From the NCBI GenBank assembly GCA_021818045.1, contig JAKAFF010000044.1, positions 1 to 9,142 on the forward strand: a stretch of DNA of 9,142 bases. Direction: 5' to 3'. How positions within the stretch are numbered: position 1 is the first letter of the stretch; each line of letters begins with the position of its first letter. A program made the translations under genes and the position numbers. The stretch is from a bacterium. GTDB taxonomy: Bacteria; Chlamydiota; Chlamydiia; Chlamydiales; SM23-39. Below the pieces are notes generated by a model that was not told the origin of the DNA, made no database searches, and saw only the letters and a program-made list of their open reading frames with translations. Positions 1 through 5,435 of the stretch are shown in pieces.

Positions 1-138
1 TGGATTTTCGGCTGCGCCAAAGCGGCGCAATTTACCTATCGTAAGTGACCCTATATTTTTAATATTGGGTCACTTACGATAGGTAAATTCCGCCAGCTTT
101 CGCGTTGCCCAAAACCAACTTTTGAACTCATTTGTGTA
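1..138 (+). mobile_element. 159-bp palindromic MITE, copy A (cut by the window edge)
   Basis: This is the right-hand 138 bases of a miniature inverted-repeat element seen complete at 3871-4029 and 5593-5751. By alignment, window base 1 is element base 22, so the missing left tip is 21 bases. The right end is CTCATTTGTGTA at 127-138, followed by the TA target dinucleotide (139-140). It differs from copy C at two bases (TAAATT instead of CGAATT just after the central repeat). That change makes the central arms a 23-bp perfect inverted repeat. It has no coding capacity. TA target use and size suggest mobilisation in trans by an IS630/Tc1-mariner type transposase; that is inference. Confidence 0.88.
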
Positions 139-339
139 TACATCATCCTGTTTATCATGCCACCTGTGATCTTGCAAATCCTGTCCCTTTCTAATGGTTC
201 AATAAGCTCAGGAACATACCAACCATTGAATCATGTAGATTTTGTGAACCTCTGAGGGATATGCTCACAAAACAGCGATTTTTTGCAAAAAAAGCAAATA
301 AGATCCGTGTATTAAAAATTTGTTTTTTATTGAGCATTG

Positions 340-415
340 TTTGTGTATAAACACAAATGAGAGGGCGTCTTCAAATTGAGTCTTCGTCGATTTGAAGACA
401 CCCTCTGAGTTCAAA
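340..415. repeat. MITE-tip relics abutting head to tail, interrupted by a hairpin element
   Basis: TTTGTGTA (340-347) equals the last 8 bases of the MITE. After a TA (348-349) comes AACACAAATGA (350-360), which matches the opposite tip TACACAAATGA with one mismatch. The rest of that tip, GTTCAAA, resumes at 409-415 after a 45-bp insertion, and a TGA is present on both sides of the insertion. The simplest reading is two abutting old MITE ends, one later split by a small palindromic element. The GAG of the synthetase's Shine-Dalgarno sequence follows immediately after the relic. Confidence 0.5.
361..405. repeat. 45-bp palindromic mini-element / hairpin with GAGGGYGTCTTCAAA ends
   Basis: The arms GAGGGCGTCTTCAAA (361-375) and TTTGAAGACACCCTC (391-405) pair with a single C-A mismatch, and the stem can extend inward by about four pairs around a short loop. 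A TGA triplet flanks both sides (358-360, 406-408) exactly where a MITE tip is interrupted, consistent with a 3-bp target duplication. The same end sequence recurs at 3774-3789 and, inverted and shorter, at 3138-3148. In RNA the hairpin would lie about 7 nt before the AGGAG of the next gene, so it may also affect that gene's translation or mRNA stability. Confidence 0.6.
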
Positions 416-429
416 GGAGAAAAAAGACA

Positions 430-3135
430 GTGTCGACCTACGATCCTTCGATGAACATTTTATATCGCAGATCCTCGCAGCTCGATCGCATTTTTCACCC
501 TCAATCAATCGCCGTCATCGGGGCTACAGAAACAGAAAATAGCGTTGGCCGCACTGTCATGCACAACTTACTGAGCACTCCCTTTGGAGGAGAAATTTTT
601 CCAGTGAACCCCAAACGCACATCTGTGCTGGGATGCAAGGCGTATCCGAATCTCAAAAGCATTGCCAAACCAATTGATCTGGCTGTAGTAGTCACTCCTG
701 CAAGCAGTGTGCCGTCCATTATTTCTGAATGCGCAGATCTACATATTCCAGCAGCTGTCATCATTTCTGCAGGTTTTAAAGAAATGGGAGCGCCAGGACT
801 TGCGTTAGAAGAGCAAATCTTGATTCATGCACGGCGCGGGAACATGAGGATTATCGGCCCCAATTGCTTGGGCGTGATGAATCCCATTCAAGGATTGAAT
901 GCCACTTTTGCAGCAGGTATGGCGCATAAAGGCAGTATCGCTTTTATTTCTCAATCGGGCGCTTTGTGTACGGCGGTTCTTGACTGGAGTTTGAAGGAAA
1001 ATGTGGGATTTAGCGCGTTTGTGTCCATTGGGTCGATGATCGATGTGAATTGGGGCGATCTCATCGATTATTTTGGAAACGATCCTGAGACAAAAAGTAT
1101 CCTCATCTATATGGAAAGCATCGGAGATGCGCGGGTATTCATGTCCGCTGCGCGCGAAATTGCGTTGACAAAACCCATTATTTTGATCAAAGCGGGAAGA
1201 TCTACTGAATCGGCAAAAGCTGCTGCATCGCACACAGGCTCAATGGCAGGCAATGATGAGGCACTCACCGCTGCCCTCCGGCGCATCGGCGTTCTTAGAG
1301 TCAATACGATTGCAGATCTATTTGGCATGGCACAAGTGCTCGGCAAGCAGCCGCGCCCGAGGGGTCCGCATCTGACCATTGTGACCAATGCAGGCGGTCC
1401 CGGCGTCATTGCAACAGATGCTCTCATCCACTATGGAGGCAAGTTGGCAGCGCTTAAGCCCCAAACGATTACCGCTTTAGACCAAATCTTGCCGCCTCCT
1501 TGGAGCCATAACAATCCGATCGATATTTTGGGCGACGCAAGTGCAACAAGATATGCGCAGGCAATCGATATCGCAATCCATGATCCCAATACCGATGGAC
1601 TGTTGGTGATTTTAACACCGCAAGATATGACCGATGCGACAGCTACGGCAGAAACGCTCAAATCGTATGCGCATCTTGAAAAACCAATCCTTGCTAGCTG
1701 GATGGGGGCCGATAGCGTGAAAAAGGGAGCAGAGATCATTAACCAAACGGGCATCCCGACATTTGAGTTTCCCGACCTTGCTTGTAAAACGTTCGCATCT
1801 ATGTGGCAGTATAGTTACAACTTGAAAGGAATTTATGAAGTGCCCACTGCCTTGCCAGAAACCGATATAGCGTGTCTTGTAAAACATAAAGAGTTACAGC
1901 GCATCATCGACCAGGCACGCCTCGAAAACCGCACTTTGCTGGATGAAGTAGAGTCTAAGCAAGTTTTAGAAGCGTACGATATCCCAACCGTCATCACACG
2001 CGTAGCTCATAGTAGAGAAGAGGCGGTTCATCTTGCAGAACAAATAGGATATCCCGTCGTTTTAAAACTCTATTCGCGCACCATCACGCACAAAACAGAT
2101 GTAGGAGGCGTCAAGCTCAACCTGCAATCGGCTCAAAAAGTCGATCAGGCTTATCGAGACATCTCTCAAGCCGTGCCGCGTGCAGATTTTCTGGGAGTCA
2201 CAGTGCAACCTATGATTCAACGAGATGGATACGAGCTGATTTTGGGAAGCACGATCGATGAGCAATTTGGGCCCGTCCTCTTATTTGGCTCTGGTGGCCA
2301 ACTCGTCGAAGTCTATCAAGATCGCGCTCTCGCCATTCCTCCTCTGACGACGACTTTGGCTCGCAGAGCTATGGAACAAACAAAAATTTACAAGGTCCTT
2401 TTGGGAGTGCGCGGACGCAAAGCGGTCAACATGGAACAACTTGAGCAAATCCTCGTTCGATTCAGTAATTTGATCATCGACCAGCCCTTCATCAAAGAAT
2501 GCGATATCAATCCCCTGCTCGCATCAACAGACGGATTCCTAGCTCTAGATGCGCGTGTCGTTCTGCAAGACCCTTCCCTAAGCCAAGAGCAATGCCCCAA
2601 GCCTGCAATCCGCCCTTACCCAGAGCAGTACATCGAATCTTGGACACTCAAAGATCATACGCCTGTGATCATCCGCCCCATTCGCCCGGAAGATGAGCCT
2701 CTACTAATTCAATTCCACAAAGACCTTTCCAAAGAAACAACCAGACAGCGCTATCTCAAAAGTATCAATTATGAAGAAAGGGTCGCTCATGAACGGCTGC
2801 TTCGCATCTGTTTTAATGATTATGAGCGGGAAATTGCCCTCATCCTCATTGCAAATCAAGAAATTTTAGGCGTTATTCGCCTCACAAAAATCCCAGGAAC
2901 GCAAAGTGCCACCTTTGCTCTTGTCGTAAAAGATGCTTGGCAAAATAAAGGCATCGGATCAAAACTCATGAAAAAAATCTTGTCGGTTGCTCGAGAGGAA
3001 AAAATTAAATACATTCAAGCCCAAATGCTTGCAGAAAACTTTCAAATGCAAAAACTATGCCAACACTTGGGATTTATCCTCAATAATGAGACTGGCATCA
3101 TCTATGCAAAAAAAACTATAGACAATGAACCCTAA
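430..3135 (+). CDS. ADP-forming acyl-CoA synthetase fused to a GNAT acetyltransferase (Pat/AcdAB-like)
   Basis: A 901-residue fusion. Residues about 15-115 are a CoA-binding Rossmann domain (IAVIGATETENSVG). Residues about 160-310 are succinyl-CoA-ligase-like, with SHTGS carrying the candidate phospho-histidine H268. Residues about 500-715 are an ATP-grasp domain (VVLKLYS...HKTDVGGV; FGPVLLFGSGG). Residues about 740-895 are a GNAT domain with an acetyl-CoA loop (QNKGIGSKL). This is the architecture of protein lysine acetyltransferases Pat/PatZ and of ADP-forming acetate-CoA ligases. H268 is kept, so the synthetase half may be active (acyl-CoA + ADP + Pi <-> acid + CoA + ATP), with the GNAT half acylating proteins; substrates cannot be read from sequence. 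The start is GTG at 430, with AGGAG at 415-419. An ATG at 451 would also fit but lacks as good a ribosome site. It appears to be a single cytoplasmic transcription unit. Confidence 0.88.
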   Translation: MSTYDPSMNILYRRSSQLDRIFHPQSIAVIGATETENSVGRTVMHNLLSTPFGGEIFPVNPKRTSVLGCKAYPNLKSIAKPIDLAVVVTPASSVPSIISECADLHIPAAVIISAGFKEMGAPGLALEEQILIHARRGNMRIIGPNCLGVMNPIQGLNATFAAGMAHKGSIAFISQSGALCTAVLDWSLKENVGFSAFVSIGSMIDVNWGDLIDYFGNDPETKSILIYMESIGDARVFMSAAREIALTKPIILIKAGRSTESAKAAASHTGSMAGNDEALTAALRRIGVLRVNTIADLFGMAQVLGKQPRPRGPHLTIVTNAGGPGVIATDALIHYGGKLAALKPQTITALDQILPPPWSHNNPIDILGDASATRYAQAIDIAIHDPNTDGLLVILTPQDMTDATATAETLKSYAHLEKPILASWMGADSVKKGAEIINQTGIPTFEFPDLACKTFASMWQYSYNLKGIYEVPTALPETDIACLVKHKELQRIIDQARLENRTLLDEVESKQVLEAYDIPTVITRVAHSREEAVHLAEQIGYPVVLKLYSRTITHKTDVGGVKLNLQSAQKVDQAYRDISQAVPRADFLGVTVQPMIQRDGYELILGSTIDEQFGPVLLFGSGGQLVEVYQDRALAIPPLTTTLARRAMEQTKIYKVLLGVRGRKAVNMEQLEQILVRFSNLIIDQPFIKECDINPLLASTDGFLALDARVVLQDPSLSQEQCPKPAIRPYPEQYIESWTLKDHTPVIIRPIRPEDEPLLIQFHKDLSKETTRQRYLKSINYEERVAHERLLRICFNDYEREIALILIANQEILGVIRLTKIPGTQSATFALVVKDAWQNKGIGSKLMKKILSVAREEKIKYIQAQMLAENFQMQKLCQHLGFILNNETGIIYAKKTIDNEP

Positions 3136-3137
3136 AA

Positions 3138-3148
3138 GGGTGTCTTCA
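3138..3148 (+). repeat. GGGTGTCTTCA inverted-repeat end (left)
   Basis: The 11-mer GGGTGTCTTCA is the exact inverse of TGAAGACACCC at 3777-3787. It starts two bases after the synthetase stop codon. The two copies face inward and bracket the 134-aa gene and the small ORF at 3654. The match ends after 11 bases (TGAAGTGA versus AAATGAG), so this end is either decayed or a coincidence. Confidence 0.35.
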
Positions 3149-3195
3149 TGAAGTGATTTGTTACGATTGGTATACAAATTAAAAAAGGAGTTAAG

Positions 3196-3600
3196 ATGCA
3201 AAATTATGTACAAAAAATTCAAGAGACAGATCTTCAATACTTAGCAGATCAGTTAGTGCATCGGTATCATTGGGATCCTACAGAGGCTCAAGAGGTTTTA
3301 AGAAAGTACAAAAATTTCATGATTTTATGGGGGATAAAACCTGGTGGTCTGGGTCTTGTCCCAACGCGGGAAATCGATGAGGTGTGGCATCTACATATCC
3401 TGTTTACAAAAAACTATACAGCAGACTGCTTGCATATTTTTGGATCCTATAAACATCACACTCCTTCGTTAGGATCTGAAGATGAACAAAAAGCATTGGC
3501 CGCTGCTTACATTCAAACAGCGAAATTGTATGAGCATCATTTTAAAGAACCCTATGGCCATGCCATCGACCCATCTCTTTGGTTTGAAGATTATTCGTAA
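3196..3600 (+). CDS. GRDP-like (glycine-rich-domain-protein N-terminal family, DUF1399-related) small protein
   Basis: A 134-residue soluble protein without signal peptide or membrane segment. The core EIDEVWHLHILFTKNY (59-74), then D77-C78, FG (82-83), HH (87-88) and a C-terminal LYEHHF (111-116) match the bacterial single-domain relatives of plant glycine-rich-domain proteins. H65, H67, H87 and H88 are candidate metal ligands. The biochemical role of the family is not established. The start is ATG 3196 with AGGAG at 3186-3190. It lies between the synthetase and the duplicated NHLP precursor genes and between two inverted GGGTGTCTTCA ends, so it may be a mobile accessory gene or an accessory to the precursor locus. 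Neither link is shown by the sequence alone. Confidence 0.72.
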   Translation: MQNYVQKIQETDLQYLADQLVHRYHWDPTEAQEVLRKYKNFMILWGIKPGGLGLVPTREIDEVWHLHILFTKNYTADCLHIFGSYKHHTPSLGSEDEQKALAAAYIQTAKLYEHHFKEPYGHAIDPSLWFEDYS

Positions 3601-3653
3601 GCGGAAAATCAACAAAAAAAGTCTGAATATGAAATTGTTAAAGGGAGTATAAA

Positions 3654-3716
3654 ATGGCAAGGAAGGAACATGGTCTTTTTGCACAATTTTTTTGCACAAC
3701 CCGCATGTTGATATGA
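3654..3716 (+). CDS. possible 20-aa small ORF (unknown)
   Basis: ATG at 3654 is preceded by GGGAG at 3643-3647, a well-placed ribosome site. It opens 20 codons (begins MARKEHGLFA, ends TTRMLI) before TGA. I do not recognise the peptide. It could be a real microprotein or the beheaded start of a gene cut by an insertion, since the following 70 bases run into an IS-like inverted-repeat end (3774-3789). The reading frame contains a near direct repeat (TTTTTGCACAATTTTTTTGCAC), more typical of an IS end than of a coding region. Confidence 0.2.
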   Translation: MARKEHGLFAQFFCTTRMLI

Positions 3717-3773
3717 CCCCTGCAAAAAGGCTCAAAAAGCGGCGCAAAAGAACCCAAAATCGACAGCAACTCA

Positions 3774-3789
3774 TTTTGAAGACACCCTC
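3774..3789 (-). repeat. TTTTGAAGACACCCTC inverted-repeat end (right), possible IS-end fragment
   Basis: This is the same end as the arm at 391-405 (15 of 15 bases of TTTGAAGACACCCTC), extended by one T. It lies exactly at the left breakpoint of the duplicated NHLP-upstream block (which starts at 3790). Read outwards on the minus strand it begins GAGGGTGTCTTCAAAA, reminiscent of the ends of some DDE-type insertion sequences. The preceding 100-odd bases (about 3657-3773) could be a terminal IS fragment. Confidence 0.45.
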
Positions 3790-3829
3790 TAAACATCACA
3801 GATATGGTCTGCACGATGGTGGCGATGGG

Positions 3830-3855
3830 CAGTGACAGAAAAACCTTTGTCACTG
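3830..3855. promoter_or_regulatory. hairpin in the precursor upstream block
   Basis: CAGTGACA (3830-3837) and TGTCACTG (3848-3855) form a perfect 8-bp stem with a 10-base loop. The equivalent block of the second copy (about 4930-4953) keeps only part of the stem (GTGA/TCAC). There is no T-run, so it is not a typical intrinsic terminator. It may be an operator or leader hairpin; its function is unknown. Confidence 0.35.
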
Positions 3856-3870
3856 TGTCAGCATGACTTA

Positions 3871-4029
3871 TACACAAATGAGTTCAAAAGTTGGTTTTGG
3901 GCAACGCGAAAGCTGGCGGAATTCGCCTATCGTAAGTGACCCAATATTAAAAATATAGGGTCACTTACGATAGGTAAATTGCTCCGCTTTGGCGCAGCCA
4001 AAAATCCAACTTTTGAACTCATTTGTGTA
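3871..4029 (-). mobile_element. 159-bp palindromic MITE, copy B, inserted before the first precursor gene
   Basis: A complete element, inverted relative to copies A and C. It has 24-bp perfect terminal repeats (TACACAAATGAGTTCAAAAG...). Its centre is an inverted repeat (CCTATCGTAAGTGACCC and complement) around an A/T-rich loop. TA flanks both sides (3869-3870, 4030-4031). The paralogous locus at 4963-4975 has no insertion (GACTTGAATG against GACT-TA-[MITE]-TA-AATG), which fixes element boundaries and target duplication. It differs from copy C at two bases. It separates the upstream block from the ribosome site of the precursor gene, ending 31 bp before its ATG. There is no coding capacity. 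Confidence 0.93.
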
Positions 4030-4060
4030 TAAATGTAAAAGCAAAACACGGGAGAACAGC

Positions 4061-4357
4061 ATGCAACAAAAAAAAACTCGTCAAGAGATCGAAAGAGAAA
4101 TTAATGTTCGCGTTTGGAAAGATCCAGAATTTAAAAAAAATTTACTTTCACACCCTCAGGTAGCGTTAGAAGAATTGGGGATAAAAGTTCCGAAACAAGT
4201 ACAAGTTCACGTACATGAAGAAGATAGTGATTGCTGGCATCTAACCATTCACAAAGCACCTCCAAATGCTAAAAACATGTCTGAGCAAGAGTTGAAAGCT
4301 CAAGCAGCGGCAGGGTTTATTACGGGCCAGTGCAGAACGATATGTGCAGGGCACTGA
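4061..4357 (+). CDS. NHLP-family RiPP precursor peptide 1 (leader + 13-residue core)
   Basis: A 98-residue precursor. Residues 1-85 form a nitrile-hydratase-alpha-like leader: EIEREINVRVWKDPEF, LLSHPQVALEELGIKVP, then a VHVHEED...WHLTIHKAPP stretch and MSEQELKAQAAAG. AAAG (82-85) is a plausible processing site of the double-glycine kind. The core is FITGQCRTICAGH, with two cysteines three residues apart and two threonines, suited to thioether or azole chemistry; which one cannot be told. The start is ATG 4061 with GGGAG at 4050-4054. A longer in-frame start at 3989 lies inside the MITE and is rejected. A near-identical paralogue follows at 4998. No modifying enzyme or exporter is in the window. 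A MITE sits 31 bp upstream and may change expression. Family assignment is by leader pattern; the product is unknown. Confidence 0.85.
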   Translation: MQQKKTRQEIEREINVRVWKDPEFKKNLLSHPQVALEELGIKVPKQVQVHVHEEDSDCWHLTIHKAPPNAKNMSEQELKAQAAAGFITGQCRTICAGH

Positions 4358-4480
4358 CAATTAAAAAAAGATTTTTTAAAAGATCTTCTATAAATATAGG
4401 ATCGCTAGCAGCTATTATCCGCCTACCAGCTTTACCGCGTTTATCAGTTTTTTATAGGGAAAAACGGTATAAATCAGGGG
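4358..4480. other. A/T-rich gap after precursor 1
   Basis: No gene is seen. It starts with A/T-rich sequence containing an imperfect palindrome (AGATTTTTTAAAAGATCT, about 4371-4388). This could help end transcription but lacks a G/C stem. The remainder is probably degraded mobile-element sequence leading into the transposase relic. Confidence 0.4.
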
Positions 4481-4681
4481 TGACTGATAATGGTCTTTAA
4501 ACTGGCCAAGGCGGCCGAGAATGGTTGGAGATGCCTTCGTGGATCTAACCTGTTCTCAAAAATCGTGGCTGGGATCAAATTCAAAGATGGCGAAGAAGCG
4601 ACGGGAAAAGAAAACGTAGCTTAGAGGGAGAAATCAGAGGATATGTTCAGTGACCGAAAACACCACTTTTGACAATATCTC
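4481..4681 (+). pseudogene. IS256/mutator-type transposase C-terminal relic with IS end
   Basis: From 4484 to the stop at 4622-4624 the frame reads LIMVFKLAKAAENGW, then RCLRGSNLFSKIVAGIKFKDG and a short tail. This fits the C-terminus of IS256-type transposases (pattern FKL..A...W..L.G...L.K.I.GI.F.DG). A TGA lies directly upstream at 4481, and the catalytic DDE part is absent. After the stop, CACTTTTGACAATATCTC (about 4664-4681) resembles the end region of that IS type. It is therefore an inactive 3' fragment. It lies between the two precursor copies and may mark the event that duplicated or separated them. Confidence 0.6.
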
Positions 4682-4878
4682 GACTGATGCTGCACTGTGA
4701 GTTTTACAACAATAGGCGTCCCCCTCAAGGGCTGGATTATCGAACCCCAGCAAAGGGCTGACAGCCCTTTGCAATCCCGTGGGCTTTTGTATGGGCTCTC
4801 AGAAGCAAAACTGAATCAACAAAGGATATAAGTTTAGAGATCTAGAATTTTGGTCTAGACAAAGGAACCACTTTACTG
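4682..4878. other. non-coding gap between IS relic and precursor copy 2
   Basis: No supported gene. It contains a G/C-rich hairpin at 4750-4772 (separate entry) and two TCTAGA palindromes 7 bp apart (about 4843-4861). The text around 4717-4790 looks like mobile-element or inter-element debris. The duplicated block begins at 4879. Confidence 0.4.
4750..4772. terminator. 10-bp perfect hairpin, GCAAAGGGCT-GAC-AGCCCTTTGC
   Basis: GCAAAGGGCT (4750-4759) and AGCCCTTTGC (4763-4772) pair perfectly around GAC. There is no immediate T-run on the plus strand (TTTT only at 4785-4788), so termination is uncertain. It may instead be part of a dispersed repeat or an IS terminal structure. Confidence 0.3.
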
Positions 4879-5252
4879 TAAACATCACAGATATGGTCTG
4901 CACGATAGCGGCCATATTAGCGATGAGCCGTGACAGAAAAATCTTTATCACTGTCTCGGCATGACTTGAATGTAAAAGCAAGACACAGGAGAACAGCATG
5001 CAACAAAAAAAAACTCGCCAAGAGATCGAAAGAGAGATTAATGTTCGGGCTTGGAAAGATCCAGAATTTAAAAAAAAATTGCTTTCACACCCTCAAATAG
5101 CGTTAGAAGAATTGGGGATAAAAGTTCCGAAACAAGTACAAGTTCACGTACATGAAGAAGATAGTGCTTGCTGGCATCTAACCATTTACAAAGCGCCTCC
5201 AAATGCTAAAAACATGTCTGAGCAAGAGTTGAAAGCTCAAGCAGCGGCAGGG
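4879..5252 (+). repeat. duplicated precursor unit, copy 2 (no MITE, empty target site)
   Basis: Homologous to 3790-3870 plus 4032-4315. The coding part has 11 differences in 255 nt (6 synonymous, 5 changing a residue). The upstream block carries 9 extra bases (near 4907-4925). The joint GACTTGAATG (4964-4973) is the uninterrupted version of the site occupied by the MITE in copy 1. Confidence 0.86.
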
Positions 5253-5279
5253 TGCACAGCGACATGTGGGTTGGCCTGA
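4998..5279 (+). CDS. NHLP-family RiPP precursor peptide 2 (leader + 8-residue core)
   Basis: A 93-residue paralogue of precursor 1. The leader differs at five positions (V18A, N27K, V34I, D57A, H64Y) and ends in the same AAAG. The core is CTATCGLA, unrelated to the first core except for the C-x3-C spacing, with the first Cys immediately after the putative cleavage site. ATG 4998 is preceded by AGGAG (4988-4992). Its upstream block lacks the MITE. Leader conservation with a replaced core fits a family of precursors processed by one enzyme set; those enzymes are not in the window. An alternative is a recent gene duplication with a recombined 3' end. The stop codon is followed by a probable gene fragment and an intron relic. 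Confidence 0.84.
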   Translation: MQQKKTRQEIEREINVRAWKDPEFKKKLLSHPQIALEELGIKVPKQVQVHVHEEDSACWHLTIYKAPPNAKNMSEQELKAQAAAGCTATCGLA

Positions 5280-5291
5280 AGATATTAGGAG

Positions 5292-5345
5292 ATGGACTTA
5301 ACAGATTTATCTATAACGGCGTATATCCAAGCCCTTCGGGATTAG
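5292..5345 (+). pseudogene. 17-codon ORF, possibly a truncated amidase/GatA-type N-terminus
   Basis: ATG 5292 opens MDLTDLSITAYIQALRD before TAG at 5343. The pattern D-L-x-I-x-x-x-x-x-A-L-R-D resembles the first residues of amidase-signature proteins, but 17 residues are too few to prove it. AGGAG (5287-5291) touches the ATG, which is too close for a normal ribosome site. The stop lies in a hairpin (5321-5352). On the opposite strand an equally protein-like tail (GGIEVERVYPNPEGLGYTPL) ends near 5311, so this may be chance. Confidence 0.2.
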
Positions 5346-5352
5346 GATATAC
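5321..5352. repeat. imperfect hairpin GTATATCC...GGATATAC
   Basis: Outer arms GTATATCC (5321-5328) and GGATATAC (5345-5352) enclose CCCTTCGGG (5332-5340), forming a two-level stem. There is no T-run on either side. It lies between precursor 2 and the group II intron relic, on the downstream-exon side of the intron. Confidence 0.4.
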
Positions 5353-5435
5353 CCGTTCCACCTCAATGCCGCCCCAAGCAAACCGGCTTATACCGAAGAA
5401 AGTTCAAGAATCGGGAAAAATATTTTTTACCACTG

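Larger units (their letters stand above)
139..429. other. intergenic region upstream of the synthetase gene
   Basis: No gene is supported here. Positions 141-205 contain, on the minus strand, degenerate spaced ACAGGAT-like units (ACAGGAT, ACAGGTGG, ACAGGATG). A TTTTTTGC/GCAAAAAA palindrome lies at 279-292. From 340 on there are MITE-tip relics and a 45-bp hairpin, listed separately. The sequence TATAAA at 346-351 could serve as a -10 element, but no good -35 is spaced correctly, so I do not call a promoter. Confidence 0.5.
3790..4315 (+). repeat. duplicated precursor unit, copy 1 (upstream block + leader), carrying a MITE
   Basis: 3790-3870 and 4032-4315 are homologous to 4879-5252; only the MITE plus its TA duplication interrupts this copy. 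The first 28 bases (TAAACATCACAGATATGG...) are identical. The copies differ by a 9-bp gap in the middle of the upstream block and by scattered substitutions. Homology stops abruptly at the last codon of the leader, so the cores are not part of the shared unit. The upstream block contains a hairpin, listed separately. Confidence 0.85.

Noticed and set aside
141..205. ACAGGAT-like tandem repeat on the minus strand
   Set aside because: Units are too degenerate and unevenly spaced to call a repeat array; noted only in the intergenic entry.
805..1427. Minus-strand frames inside the synthetase gene (and similar ones in the helicase and aroDE)
   Set aside because: They are shadows of well-supported plus-strand genes, without ribosome sites or recognisable domains.
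3171..3180. TATACAAATT as another MITE tip
   Set aside because: It lacks one base of the tip and does not continue into GAGTTC; chance is likely in A/T-rich sequence.
3989..4060. Longer start for precursor 1 (24 extra residues)
   Set aside because: The extension is translated from the MITE end, is absent from the paralogue, and the ATG at 4061 has a good ribosome site conserved in both copies.
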